A DNA stretch of 45,842 nucleotides from Verrucomicrobiales bacterium (lineage in GTDB: Bacteria; Verrucomicrobiota; Verrucomicrobiia; Verrucomicrobiales; DEV007): positions 1 to 45,842 of the forward strand of contig JAKSBG010000193.1 of the NCBI GenBank assembly GCA_022361255.1, in the 5' to 3' direction. The notes below the pieces were generated by a model. It searched no databases. It was not told the origin of the DNA and saw nothing but the letters and a program-made list of their open reading frames with translations. How positions within the stretch are numbered: position 1 is the first letter of the stretch; each line of letters begins with the position of its first letter. The translations under genes and the position numbers were made by a program. Shown piece by piece: positions 1 to 8,621 of the stretch.

Positions 1-466
1 CCCCGTCGCGAATCAAGTCGCTCCCGCAGATGTGAATGTAAATATCGCGAGGGACATCGACACCGCACATTTCGGGGCGGTAGTGCGCCGCAGAGAGAAT
101 GATGTCTCTCGGAATTACTCCATCCGAGAGAATTTTTCCTTCGTGGTAAATATCGTGGAGGAAGAGGTTCAGCGCGATAATTCTCTGCGTGAGGCCTGCT
201 TCAAGGGTTCGCCATTCCCCGTCGGGAATGATTCTCGGGATCAGATCGAAAGGGAAAATACGCTCGGTACCCTGATCGTCGTCGTAGACGGTGAAAGTAA
301 TTCCCTGTTCGAGGAATCCGCGGTCGACTTCCCGTTGGCGCTGCTCGAGTTCTTCCAGTGTCAGTCGGGAGAAACGGTCGTGCACCGATTCATAGTGGTT
401 TCTCGGATGCTCGCCTTCGCGAAACATCTCGTCAAAAAATGTCTCCTGCTGATAATTTTCAAACAT
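1..466 (-). CDS. Circularly permuted ATP-grasp protein (DUF404/DUF407 type), N-terminal part
   Basis: Reading the minus strand from an ATG at 466 gives 155 uninterrupted residues, then the window ends; the C-terminal two thirds are missing. The start (FFDEMF, then HPRNHY), GITFTVYDDDQGTERIFPFD at about residues 55-74, LIPRII right after, and a GLTQRIIALNLFLHDIY helix at 91-107 are hallmarks of the circularly permuted type-2 ATP-grasp family (COG2308). Members are thought to be ATP-dependent carboxylate-amine ligases; their substrates are unknown. It is transcribed away from a DUF2126 transglutaminase gene 209 bp away, and a second ATP-grasp gene fused to an alpha-E domain lies at 4112-6661, so the two belong to one functional cluster. 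Unlike that second copy, this one keeps the classical N-terminal motif. Catalytic residues lie outside the window. Confidence 0.9.
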   Translation of the reverse strand, partial: MFENYQQETFFDEMFREGEHPRNHYESVHDRFSRLTLEELEQRQREVDRGFLEQGITFTVYDDDQGTERIFPFDLIPRIIPDGEWRTLEAGLTQRIIALNLFLHDIYHEGKILSDGVIPRDIILSAAHYRPEMCGVDVPRDIYIHICGSDLIRDG

Positions 467-675
467 CGGTTTTTCTTTCGATGTATGGAAATAGCAGAGA
501 GCATGCCAGAGGACTGAGAAAGCTTTCCTCGAGTAGTCCTTCCGGGAAAGAGGCTACTGCTGCAGGTCAAAGAAATTCGCGGGGCAGGGATATTTCGAGG
601 GGATCTGACAAAGCGAAAAGGTCTGGCATCGGAATTGCTCTACAGGGGCTGCTTCGAACTTGTCTCAAGTTTTAC
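467..675. promoter_or_regulatory. Divergent intergenic region between two ATP-grasp/transglutaminase units
   Basis: These 209 bases separate the start codons of two divergent genes of the same cluster and should carry both promoters. I see no convincing -35/-10 pair. A perfect 6-bp inverted repeat with a 3-base loop (AACTTG-TCT-CAAGTT, 657-671) ends only four bases before the ATG at 676. It could be an operator or an RNA hairpin occluding the start, or chance. An open frame of the downstream gene extends upstream to 358, but using it would overlap the divergent gene, so 676 is preferred. Confidence 0.4.
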
Positions 676-3600
676 ATGTCCATTCAAGTTTCCCTCCTGC
701 ATCGCACGACCTATGAATACGACCGGGAGGTTGTGCTTCACCCGCAAGTCGTTCGCTTGAAGCCGGCTCCGCACAGCAGGACGAAAATCAATTCGTATTC
801 TCTGCGGATTTTGCCCGACAATCATTTCATCAACTGGCAGCAGGATCCATTCGGGAATTTCGAGGCGAGGCTCGTCTTTCCCGAGAAAACGAAACGCTTC
901 GAGGTGGTAGTCGATCTCGTTGCCGAAATGGTAACGATTAACCCGTTTGATTTCTTTCTGGAGGAATACAGCGAGACTTTCCCTTTCGAATATCCCGAGT
1001 CGCTCCGGATATCCCTTCAGCCCTATCTTACACCTTCGGATCCTTCTTCAGCAGTGGCCTATATGGCCCGCGAATTGCTGCCGGAATCGGAGATGCCGAT
1101 GATCGATTTTCTGGTCGAAATCAATCAGGCGGTGGAGAAATTGATCAACTACAATATCCGGATGGAGCCGGGGGTGCAGTCATGTGATGAGACCCTGGAG
1201 AAGCAATCCGGTTCCTGCCGGGATTCCGCCTATTTTCTGATCCAGTTGTTCCGCCACATGGGGCTCGCCGCTCGTTTCGTTTCCGGCTACCTGATTCAGC
1301 TGACGCCTGATGAAATGCCTCTGGATGGTCCGGGCGGGCCTTCTGAAGACTTCACCGATTTGCATGCCTGGACAGAAGTTTTCATTCCCGGAGCGGGGTG
1401 GGTGGGGGTGGACCCTACTTCCGGATTGATGGCGACAGAGGGGCATATTCCTCTCGCCTGTACCCCGGAGCCGTCCACGGCAGCTCCTATTTCCGGAAAC
1501 ATTGAACCGTGTGAATGTGAATTCTCTTTTGAGAACAAAATCACCCGCACGCGGGAAGCTCCGAGGGTTACCAAGCCGTATTCGCCGGAAGTTTGGGATA
1601 CGATTCACCGTACGGGACAACTCGTCGATGAACGCCTGGCAAGAGGAGATGTCCGGCTCACGATGGGTGGGGAGCCTACATTTGTATCAGTCGATGATAT
1701 GGAAGGGGAGGAGTGGAACACAGCCGCTGACAGTCCGATGAAGAGAGGTCTCGGATTTGAACTGACAAAAAAACTGCGGGATCATTTCGGTCCGGGGGGA
1801 ATGATCTGGGTGGGCGAAGGGAAATGGTATCCGGGCGAGCCGGTTCCGCGCTGGGCCTACGGTGTCTACTGGCGGAGAGACGGTTCCCCTGTTTGCTGTG
1901 AAGACGTGCTCGAACCCAATCCCACTGAATCCGGCAGCTACGGTGCGGAGGAGCCGGCACGATTGCTGGAGGAGGTTGCAAAGAATCTTGGCATTCCCCG
2001 GTCACTCGTCTGTCCGGTATATGAGGATGCCGACTACTATCGCTGGAAAATCAGCGGGCTGCCGGTTGACGCCGATCCGGGCAGTTTTGCGGAAGACGAT
2101 TCGATTGAGCGCAAGACGCTCGCCCGTTTGGAAAAGCGGGGGCTAGACACACCTTCCGGCAGTGTCCTTCCGGTTTTTGTCGACCAAAACAGTGGCTTGT
2201 GGCGGGGGGCAGAGTGGAAGTTCAGGAGAGACAAGTTGTATTTGATTCCCGGAGATTCTTCGATCGGGGTAAGGTTGCCGCTCGACTCGATCAGGGATGC
2301 GACGGAAAAAGACCTCATCGAAGTAAGGTCCCCTTTGGAAACGGATGAGGACAACTCCCTGCCTGAAGATTTTCTTGAACGATACCGGCACGGGGAGACG
2401 GAAGAAGTGGTGGCCTCAAGCGGAGGCGGATGGGTACCTCGTACAGCTCTGGCGGTGGAGGTAAGGGAGGGAAACCTCTGTGTCTTTTTTCCGCCGACCT
2501 CTACGCTCGAGCAGTATCTCACTCTGTTCGCAGCTGTTGAAAAAGCCTGTAAAGATACCGGGCTGCGAGTGGTGCCGGGAGGGTATGAACCGCCACCTGA
2601 CGCCCGGCTGGAGTCGCTGAAAGTCACACCGGATCCCGGAGTGATTGAGGTGAACATTCACCCTTCATCTTCCTGGGAGGAACTCGTCAGAAAAACGAAA
2701 GACCTTTATAAGCTGGCCCGGGAAACGCGGTTGGGTACAGAAAAGTTCATGCTGGATGGAAAGCACACCGGCACCGGTGGGGGGAACCACGTCGTTATCG
2801 GAGGGGCCACTCCTGCCGACAGTCCTTTCCTGAGAAGGGCCGATTTGCTCGCAAGCCTGGTTGGGTTTTGGCAGCATCACCCGGGGCTTTCCTATCTTTT
2901 CTCCGGAGCGTTTATCGGGCCGACGAGCCAGGCTCCCCGGCTGGATGAAGGGCGCGACGATCGAGTGTATGAGCTGGAGATTGCCCTTTCGGCTCTCCAC
3001 GATGGGATTTCCGAGCCGTTTCTCATTGACCGGATCATGCGTCACCTTCTGACGGATCTGACCGGGAATACTCACCGCGCCGAAATTTGCATTGATAAGC
3101 TCTGTTCACCTGATTCGTCTTCGGGACAACTTGGTTTGGTTGAGCTTCGAGGATTTGAAATGCCGCCTCACCGGGAAATGTCCCTGGTGCAGGCTCTTCT
3201 CGTTCGTTCGTTGATTGCTCATTTCTGGGAAAAGCCCTATCGCAACCGACCGATTCGCTGGGGCAGTACGCTACATGACAAATTCCTCCTTCCGCATTTC
3301 GTCTGGGAAGATATGGCGGAAGTGTGCGAAACCTTGCAGACAGGAGAAATTCCTTTTCAACTGGAGTGGCTGCGACCGTTCTGGGATTTTCGTTTCCCGA
3401 AATATGGAGAGGTCGCGAAAAACGGAGTGAAGATTGAGTTGCGGGGCGCATTGGAACCCTGGCACGTGCTGGGCGAAGAAGCCGGCAGTCACGGAACGGC
3501 GCGTTTTGTCGATTCCTCGATGGAGCGGCTTCAGATTCGTGTCAGCGGATTCGTGGAGGAGCGGCATGTCGTCACCTGCAACGGGCGCCGCATCCCCCTG

Positions 3601-4038
3601 TATCCCACCAATGCAAAACAGGAATGGGTAGGAGGGGTGCGCTTCAAAGCCTGGTCGCCCCCTTCGTCGCTCCACCCTATGATTCCTGTACAATCTCCTC
3701 TCGTGTTTGATCTGATCGACACATGGAGCCAAAAATCTCTCGGTGGCTGCGTGTATCATGTCAGTCACCCGGGCGGTCGCAGCTATGACACTTTTCCCGT
3801 GAACGCCCTCGAGGCCGAATCGAGGAGGGAGTCCCGATTCTGGAACGAGGGGCATACCCCCGGGCCGATTCGAACTGATCCCGTCCTTTTTGACCTCTCA
3901 GACGGGCCGGTTCGGACCATGGAGGAGCATGCCGGGGGCGAGGCTCCGCGGGTCGTTCCCTTCGAGAACATGAAGGGCGAGAATCCGCACACTCTCGATC
4001 TGCGAAGTCCTTCCGGGAATTCTCTGCTTCCTCAATAG
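676..4038 (+). CDS. Transglutaminase-like / DUF2126 (putative amidoligase) protein
   Basis: About 1,120 residues from the ATG at 676, where the bacterial transglutaminase N-terminal domain begins (VSLLHRTTYEYDREV). The transglutaminase core follows with an intact Cys181-His230-Asp246 triad (SGSCRDSAYF, DLHAWTEVF, GVDPTSG). From about residue 325 onward it matches DUF2126, with LTMGGEPTFVSVDDMEG near 327 and FIGPTSQAPR near 746; Pfam describes that domain as a putative amidoligase. No signal peptide is seen, so it is probably cytoplasmic. The pairing of a Cys protease/acyltransferase fold with an amide ligase suggests making and processing of peptide or isopeptide bonds. It heads a plus-strand run with the ATP-grasp/alpha-E gene (73-bp gap) and two more transglutaminases. 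Family identity is sure; the reaction is not known. Confidence 0.93.
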   Translation: MSIQVSLLHRTTYEYDREVVLHPQVVRLKPAPHSRTKINSYSLRILPDNHFINWQQDPFGNFEARLVFPEKTKRFEVVVDLVAEMVTINPFDFFLEEYSETFPFEYPESLRISLQPYLTPSDPSSAVAYMARELLPESEMPMIDFLVEINQAVEKLINYNIRMEPGVQSCDETLEKQSGSCRDSAYFLIQLFRHMGLAARFVSGYLIQLTPDEMPLDGPGGPSEDFTDLHAWTEVFIPGAGWVGVDPTSGLMATEGHIPLACTPEPSTAAPISGNIEPCECEFSFENKITRTREAPRVTKPYSPEVWDTIHRTGQLVDERLARGDVRLTMGGEPTFVSVDDMEGEEWNTAADSPMKRGLGFELTKKLRDHFGPGGMIWVGEGKWYPGEPVPRWAYGVYWRRDGSPVCCEDVLEPNPTESGSYGAEEPARLLEEVAKNLGIPRSLVCPVYEDADYYRWKISGLPVDADPGSFAEDDSIERKTLARLEKRGLDTPSGSVLPVFVDQNSGLWRGAEWKFRRDKLYLIPGDSSIGVRLPLDSIRDATEKDLIEVRSPLETDEDNSLPEDFLERYRHGETEEVVASSGGGWVPRTALAVEVREGNLCVFFPPTSTLEQYLTLFAAVEKACKDTGLRVVPGGYEPPPDARLESLKVTPDPGVIEVNIHPSSSWEELVRKTKDLYKLARETRLGTEKFMLDGKHTGTGGGNHVVIGGATPADSPFLRRADLLASLVGFWQHHPGLSYLFSGAFIGPTSQAPRLDEGRDDRVYELEIALSALHDGISEPFLIDRIMRHLLTDLTGNTHRAEICIDKLCSPDSSSGQLGLVELRGFEMPPHREMSLVQALLVRSLIAHFWEKPYRNRPIRWGSTLHDKFLLPHFVWEDMAEVCETLQTGEIPFQLEWLRPFWDFRFPKYGEVAKNGVKIELRGALEPWHVLGEEAGSHGTARFVDSSMERLQIRVSGFVEERHVVTCNGRRIPLYPTNAKQEWVGGVRFKAWSPPSSLHPMIPVQSPLVFDLIDTWSQKSLGGCVYHVSHPGGRSYDTFPVNALEAESRRESRFWNEGHTPGPIRTDPVLFDLSDGPVRTMEEHAGGEAPRVVPFENMKGENPHTLDLRSPSGNSLLPQ

Positions 4039-4111
4039 CAAATATGAACGAGGTTCAAAGATTGGCCGGACAATTTGTGAGCCGGTCGCCACCTCTTTTG
4101 CCCATTGAAAT

Positions 4112-6661
4112 GTGACCCGTCCGCCGATGGATCCTTCCTCTACCGTTGATCAAAATCTTCCGGAACAGAATCAGTCTGTTGCCAATGTCTACACGCCTCT
4201 CGCGAACCGGAGAGACGAAGCGGTCGACCGTGGGGGACAACTTCGTGAGGAGTGGGGAGCATTGTTTGAGTCAATTCAACGACACGGAGATGGAATTCTA
4301 ACCAAATGGAGAAACGAGTCCTCCCGTATCTCACGGGAACGGGGGCTCGCCTACCGGTCGGAAAGCATTCACGGGTCCGCAGAGTCGACGGCCGGATGGA
4401 GTTTGGATCCGGTTCCCTGGATCATTTCGCAGGAACACTGGTCTGCGATCGAAAGGGGACTTCAACAAAGAATTCGCCTCTACTGTGCGATGCTGAAGGA
4501 TCTTTACGGGACCGGAAGAATGCTCTCCGAGAACCTCGTTCCTTCACAGATCATTGAGTCGCATCCGGGATTCCTGCGTTCTCTCTATGACTGTCCACCC
4601 GATGCGCGTCGGCCCGGGTTGGGGCTGGTAGCAATCGATCTTGCCCGCGACAACGCGGGCCAGTTTTTTGTTTTGAACAACCGGACAGATTCCCCGTTTG
4701 GCGTGAGTCTAGCGCTCGAAAACAGAACCGTGGTGAACTCCGTTTTACCGAATCTTTTCCATCGTAACCGGGTTCGCCGAATCGGTCATTTTTTTGTTAG
4801 CTGGTTTGACCACCTCGCGTCTTTTTCCCCGCCGGAAAACCCTCATCCTTCGATCGCCATTCTCGATGCAAATTCGATGGATGAGGATTCCGAAATCAGC
4901 TTCCTTGCAAATTATTGCGGAATCCTGCGAGTGATCCCGTCGGACTTGACTGTCCGCGGCGGACGGGTGTGGTTGAAAACCGTTGGCGGGTTGAAACCCA
5001 TCGATGTTCTCTGGAGAAATATTGCGGGGCGCTCCCTGGATCCCCTCGAAACGGGCCATGTCGGGTCGCGGGGAATTCCCGGTAATTTTGAAGCTCTCAG
5101 AAAGACAAATGTTGCCATTGCGGGGCATCCGGGAAGCGAGGTCCTGCAGAGTCCGGGATTGTTTCCCTACCTGCCGAAAATTTGCCGGGCCCTCCTCGGA
5201 GAGGACTTACTGATTCCCCCGGTGGCCACCTGGTGGTGCGGACAGAAGAGGGAGCGGCAATACGTTCTCGAAAATCTCTCCAACATGGTCGTGAAATCGG
5301 TTGGCCCGCACAGGGAATTTGAAACGACGTATGGCAGCTTGCTATCACGGGACCAGCTCGAAGATTTGCGTTCGCGGATCGAGTCCCGCCCGGAAAAATA
5401 TGTGGGTCAGGAACGACTGACCTTTTCTACCATACCAATGTCATCCTCTTCCGGAATGACTCCGAGAGGCGCAGTGCTCCGGACCTTTGGATTTCACGGG
5501 AGAAAGGATATCGTCCATATCATGCCGGGTGGGCTGGCTCGACTCGGGACAACAAATGACGTCGTAATCTCGACCCGCCTGGGAGGGGAATCGAAAGACG
5601 TCTGGATTCGGCATTCCGAATCTGACTCCCTTGTTTCTCTTCCCAAGGAGCTGCGGCGCTTTCAGTTTGCTCAGCCGGAGACAACCAGCCACGCGGCGGA
5701 GAACCTGTTCTGGGCCGGGCGAAACGCCGAACGAATCGACTTCATTTCGCGTTTCCTGCACCGCATCATCACCGGTCGGATGTTTGGTTTCTATCACGAT
5801 CCGGACGGGGAGCTGCAGCACGAGAACTTCCTGGTGAAAGCGCTGTATACATTCTCCGGAGGCAATGCCTCGACGGTGGAGTCGCAATCAAACGGGGATA
5901 AGATCATGCGCCTGCTGAGCCCGGACAAAAAGAACTTTTCTTTGAGCCGTCAGATTGATCACTTCCGGCGAAACACCTCGGCAACCCGGGAGCACTGGTC
6001 AACTGCCTGTATCCGCGCGATTGAGAGTATCGAGCATGACTGGGCAGATTCGACGAGAAACCTTACGGACCTCTTTGCCTTCATGCCCTGCCTCGAGGAG
6101 TTGCAGAGAAACCTGGCCGCATTTTACGGAATCAACCACGATTCCATGACGCGTGATCACGGGTGGAGCATGCTCGAGTCGGGGCGATTGCTTGAACGTT
6201 GTGTCAACATCACCAGGCTCCTGCAATTCCGGCTGGAAGAGGCGATCCCGGACGTGATCCGGCAACTCATCGATGAGAGCATCCTGTTTCTCTTCGACAG
6301 TTTTGGAACGTACCAAAAAGCAAACCGGGCCGAAACGGAAACGAGAACGATTTTTCTGCTGGTTCTGGATGAATCCAACTACCCCCGTTCGATACGGTTC
6401 CTCTTGAATCGAATTCAGACGGCACTCGCCAAGCTGCCGGAAGCAGGAGACGAGGTGGCACATCCGGTGGAGTATATTTCCCGGCTCAGAAGCGGTCTCG
6501 ATGCCTGCTGTGAAGTGCTGCATTCGGATCAAGACTCCACCTTTCCAGTTAATGCTGCTGCCATGAGTGCTCGGCTCAAGGCTCTGGAAGAAGACCTCTA
6601 TTCTCTGGGCGACAATATTACCAAGGCCTATTTTAATTTGATCGGCGAGGGGAGGAAATGA
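4112..6661 (+). CDS. Circularly permuted ATP-grasp fused to alpha-E domain
   Basis: 849 residues from a GTG at 4112; an in-frame ATG at 4127 is an equally plausible start and neither has a clear ribosome site. Residues about 50-520 are a type-2 circularly permuted ATP-grasp (COG2308-like; WIISQEHWSAIERGLQQRI, RVIPSDLTVRGGRVW, KICRALLGEDLLIPPVATWW, SSSGMTPRGAVLRTF). Residues about 524-849 are an alpha-E domain (COG2307, DUF403), starting at SHAAENLFWAGRNAERIDF, a helical domain of unknown role usually encoded beside the ATP-grasp. The fused form occurs in other bacteria. The GITFTVYGD-type N-terminal motif seen in the partial copy at 1-466 is replaced here by an unrelated segment, so the two probably differ in substrate. 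It overlaps the next transglutaminase gene by ATGA, implying translational coupling. Confidence 0.93.
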   Translation: MTRPPMDPSSTVDQNLPEQNQSVANVYTPLANRRDEAVDRGGQLREEWGALFESIQRHGDGILTKWRNESSRISRERGLAYRSESIHGSAESTAGWSLDPVPWIISQEHWSAIERGLQQRIRLYCAMLKDLYGTGRMLSENLVPSQIIESHPGFLRSLYDCPPDARRPGLGLVAIDLARDNAGQFFVLNNRTDSPFGVSLALENRTVVNSVLPNLFHRNRVRRIGHFFVSWFDHLASFSPPENPHPSIAILDANSMDEDSEISFLANYCGILRVIPSDLTVRGGRVWLKTVGGLKPIDVLWRNIAGRSLDPLETGHVGSRGIPGNFEALRKTNVAIAGHPGSEVLQSPGLFPYLPKICRALLGEDLLIPPVATWWCGQKRERQYVLENLSNMVVKSVGPHREFETTYGSLLSRDQLEDLRSRIESRPEKYVGQERLTFSTIPMSSSSGMTPRGAVLRTFGFHGRKDIVHIMPGGLARLGTTNDVVISTRLGGESKDVWIRHSESDSLVSLPKELRRFQFAQPETTSHAAENLFWAGRNAERIDFISRFLHRIITGRMFGFYHDPDGELQHENFLVKALYTFSGGNASTVESQSNGDKIMRLLSPDKKNFSLSRQIDHFRRNTSATREHWSTACIRAIESIEHDWADSTRNLTDLFAFMPCLEELQRNLAAFYGINHDSMTRDHGWSMLESGRLLERCVNITRLLQFRLEEAIPDVIRQLIDESILFLFDSFGTYQKANRAETETRTIFLLVLDESNYPRSIRFLLNRIQTALAKLPEAGDEVAHPVEYISRLRSGLDACCEVLHSDQDSTFPVNAAAMSARLKALEEDLYSLGDNITKAYFNLIGEGRK

Positions 6662-7587
6662 GTGAGTCTTCCGCAATTCGATATCGGGTGGAGCACCGAA
6701 CGACCTATGCCTATCAGGGGAGAAACGATCTCTGTCACAGTCTTGCTCATCTGCGACCACTGGAAAATTCGACCCAGAGAATCGTTTCCCAGGAACTGAA
6801 TATCTCTCCGGAACCAGCCTATCACTCCCGAAGAAACGATTACTTTGGAAATGCTGTCGATTACTTCTCGGTCGAGACTTCTCACGAGGCCCTCAGTGTT
6901 CTGTCGGATGTCGTCGTAGAGAAATTCCCGACACAGGGAACGCAAATTTCTGACATGTCTGTGGGAACATGGAATGGAGAGCCTCCTCCTTTACCTAAGA
7001 CCGATGACACAGGAATCCGGCTCTCCGACTTTCTGATTGGGTCGAGAGCGTGCCCGCTAATTGCGGAGGCGCGGGAATTCGTGCGTCCTCATTTAATCCC
7101 CGGAACGAAACTCACAGAAATTGCAGGGGGAGTGATGAGCCAGGTCTACCGTGACTTCGCCTACACGCCGGGTGCCACGGACGTTCTGACACCTCTCAAA
7201 GACGTAGCAGGAACGAGAAAAGGTGTCTGTCAGGATTTCGCCCATTTTATGATAGCGGGACTGCGATCTGTCGGAATCCCCGCCCGGTACGTAAGCGGCT
7301 ATCTGGAGACGATTCCGCCCCCGGGAACGAAAAAGCTGCGAGGGGCTGATGCATCGCATGCCTGGGTGGAAGTCTGGATGCCGGGGGCAGGCTGGGTGGG
7401 ATTCGATCCGACAAATGACAAGCAGCCGGGAAATCAACATATCAAACTGGCCCACGGACGGGATTATTTCGATGTGCAACCGCTTCGGGGAATTTTCATT
7501 GGAAGCGGCTCACAGGCATTGTCCGTCGAGGTGGATGTGACCCGGTTCGATAAAGAGGGAGAAAAGGCAACAGCCGGCCGCCTATGA
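6658..7587 (+). CDS. Transglutaminase family protein (second copy)
   Basis: 309 residues. The N-terminal beta domain typical of bacterial transglutaminase-like proteins (YRVEHRTTYAYQG, residues 9-21) is followed by the core with Cys191 (KGVCQDFAH), His234 (DASHAWVEVW) and Asp250 (GFDPTND), so the papain-like triad is intact. This is the COG1305 type that regularly accompanies circularly permuted ATP-grasp and alpha-E proteins; known family activities are peptidase or acyl transfer. The start ATG overlaps the stop of the ATP-grasp/alpha-E gene (ATGA at 6658) and its own stop overlaps the next gene the same way, so the three are almost certainly one operon. No signal peptide or membrane segment is visible. 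The substrate is unknown. Confidence 0.94.
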   Translation: MSESSAIRYRVEHRTTYAYQGRNDLCHSLAHLRPLENSTQRIVSQELNISPEPAYHSRRNDYFGNAVDYFSVETSHEALSVLSDVVVEKFPTQGTQISDMSVGTWNGEPPPLPKTDDTGIRLSDFLIGSRACPLIAEAREFVRPHLIPGTKLTEIAGGVMSQVYRDFAYTPGATDVLTPLKDVAGTRKGVCQDFAHFMIAGLRSVGIPARYVSGYLETIPPPGTKKLRGADASHAWVEVWMPGAGWVGFDPTNDKQPGNQHIKLAHGRDYFDVQPLRGIFIGSGSQALSVEVDVTRFDKEGEKATAGRL

Positions 7588-8438
7588 AACTTTCCATTCA
7601 AGGTCAGCTGGATTACTACGTAGAGGAACCGGGCACTCTGCTGTTTGCGATTCGATGTCCGGACACTTCGCACCAGCGTGTCGTCAGAGATAATATCACT
7701 CTTTCAGAAAATGCCGTTTACCGGGATTCGTTTGCGGGCCCGGAGGGAAATCGTTTCACTTCTGTGTACGTTTCTGAACCGGGTGACTTCAGCCTGACAT
7801 ACGAGGCGGAAATCGAGACCTCCTACACTCTCACCGGGACCGGGGACGTAGAAAACCGGAGCATACATGAGCTGCCCGATGAAGTCTTGCCCTACCTGTT
7901 TCCTAGCAGGTATGCATCCGGGGACAAATTGCGCAACGCGGCTTTTGATCTGTTTGGCGTTGCCGGCCATCCTCTTCAGACTGCGGTGGCAATCGAACAA
8001 TGGCTCAACGGAAATTTGCATTATCAGGTGGGTGCTTCCACGGAACACTCGTCCGCCGTCGACACTTTTGTATCGCGAACAGGGGTATGCCGGGATTTTT
8101 CTCATCTCGGTATCGCTTTCTGTCGAGCGCTGAATATTCCGGCCCGCTACGTCAGCGTTTACAGCCCGGATCTGTCACCGCAGGACTTTCATGCCGTTTT
8201 TGAAGTCTATGCCGGTGGTAACTGGTTTCTTTTTGATGCGACCCGCCAGGTTCCCCTGAATCGGATCTCCCGCATTGCGACGGGCAGAGATGCGGGAGAG
8301 GTGGCTGCCGCTTCAATCTTCGGGAGAGTGACTTCCTACGGAATCTCTGTGTCCGTGGTCGAAATTTCCGGTGAATCAGATGCACCGCTTCATCGCGGAG
8401 ATCTCGAAGAGGCAGGAAATGCGATTCGAATCATCTGA
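7584..8438 (+). CDS. Transglutaminase family protein (third copy)
   Basis: 284 residues, ATGA overlap with the gene before it. The first ~100 residues are a divergent beta domain; the core has Cys169 (RTGVCRDFSH), His203 (PQDFHAVFEVY) and Asp218 (WFLFDATRQV), an intact triad. It differs from the second copy in spacing and in having ATR instead of PTN after the Asp, which marks another subfamily (small transglutaminases often found in the same clusters). Being last in the run 676-8438, it completes a set of three different transglutaminase-fold proteins in one operon. The region after its stop is AT-rich and has no obvious hairpin. Function beyond the fold is unknown. Confidence 0.93.
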   Translation: MKLSIQGQLDYYVEEPGTLLFAIRCPDTSHQRVVRDNITLSENAVYRDSFAGPEGNRFTSVYVSEPGDFSLTYEAEIETSYTLTGTGDVENRSIHELPDEVLPYLFPSRYASGDKLRNAAFDLFGVAGHPLQTAVAIEQWLNGNLHYQVGASTEHSSAVDTFVSRTGVCRDFSHLGIAFCRALNIPARYVSVYSPDLSPQDFHAVFEVYAGGNWFLFDATRQVPLNRISRIATGRDAGEVAAASIFGRVTSYGISVSVVEISGESDAPLHRGDLEEAGNAIRII

Positions 8439-8621
8439 GCAGACAGCACACTCGCCCTGGAGGAGGTTGAAGTATTTCAGGCCAAACCCGAAAATCGATC
8501 TCCCAACCAGTTCAAAAGCAAAAATTTCATTGTCGCCATTTATTTAAACTCGCGAAAATATTAAAATTTGAGAATTATCGTTGAGAAATTTTAAAATTTA
8601 ACTTTCACGAAGGGGATTTGC
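8439..8621. other. AT-rich intergenic region upstream of LysM gene
   Basis: 183 bases between two plus-strand genes. The part from about 8515 to 8605 is strikingly AT-rich compared with its surroundings and has runs such as AAATTTTAAAATTT that are self-complementary. It probably carries the promoter of the LysM gene, but I could not find a -35/-10 pair with acceptable spacing. A GAAGGGGA stretch at about 8609-8616 is the likely ribosome binding site for the GTG at 8622. Confidence 0.45.

Noticed and set aside
32-517. Plus-strand open frame of 161 codons at the left edge
   Set aside because: It is the antisense of the ATP-grasp gene on the minus strand (1-466), whose family motifs are clear; the plus-strand product has no recognisable feature.
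8530-8564. TTGTCG and TATTAA as a promoter for the LysM gene
   Set aside because: The spacer is 23 bases, too long for a sigma-70-type promoter.
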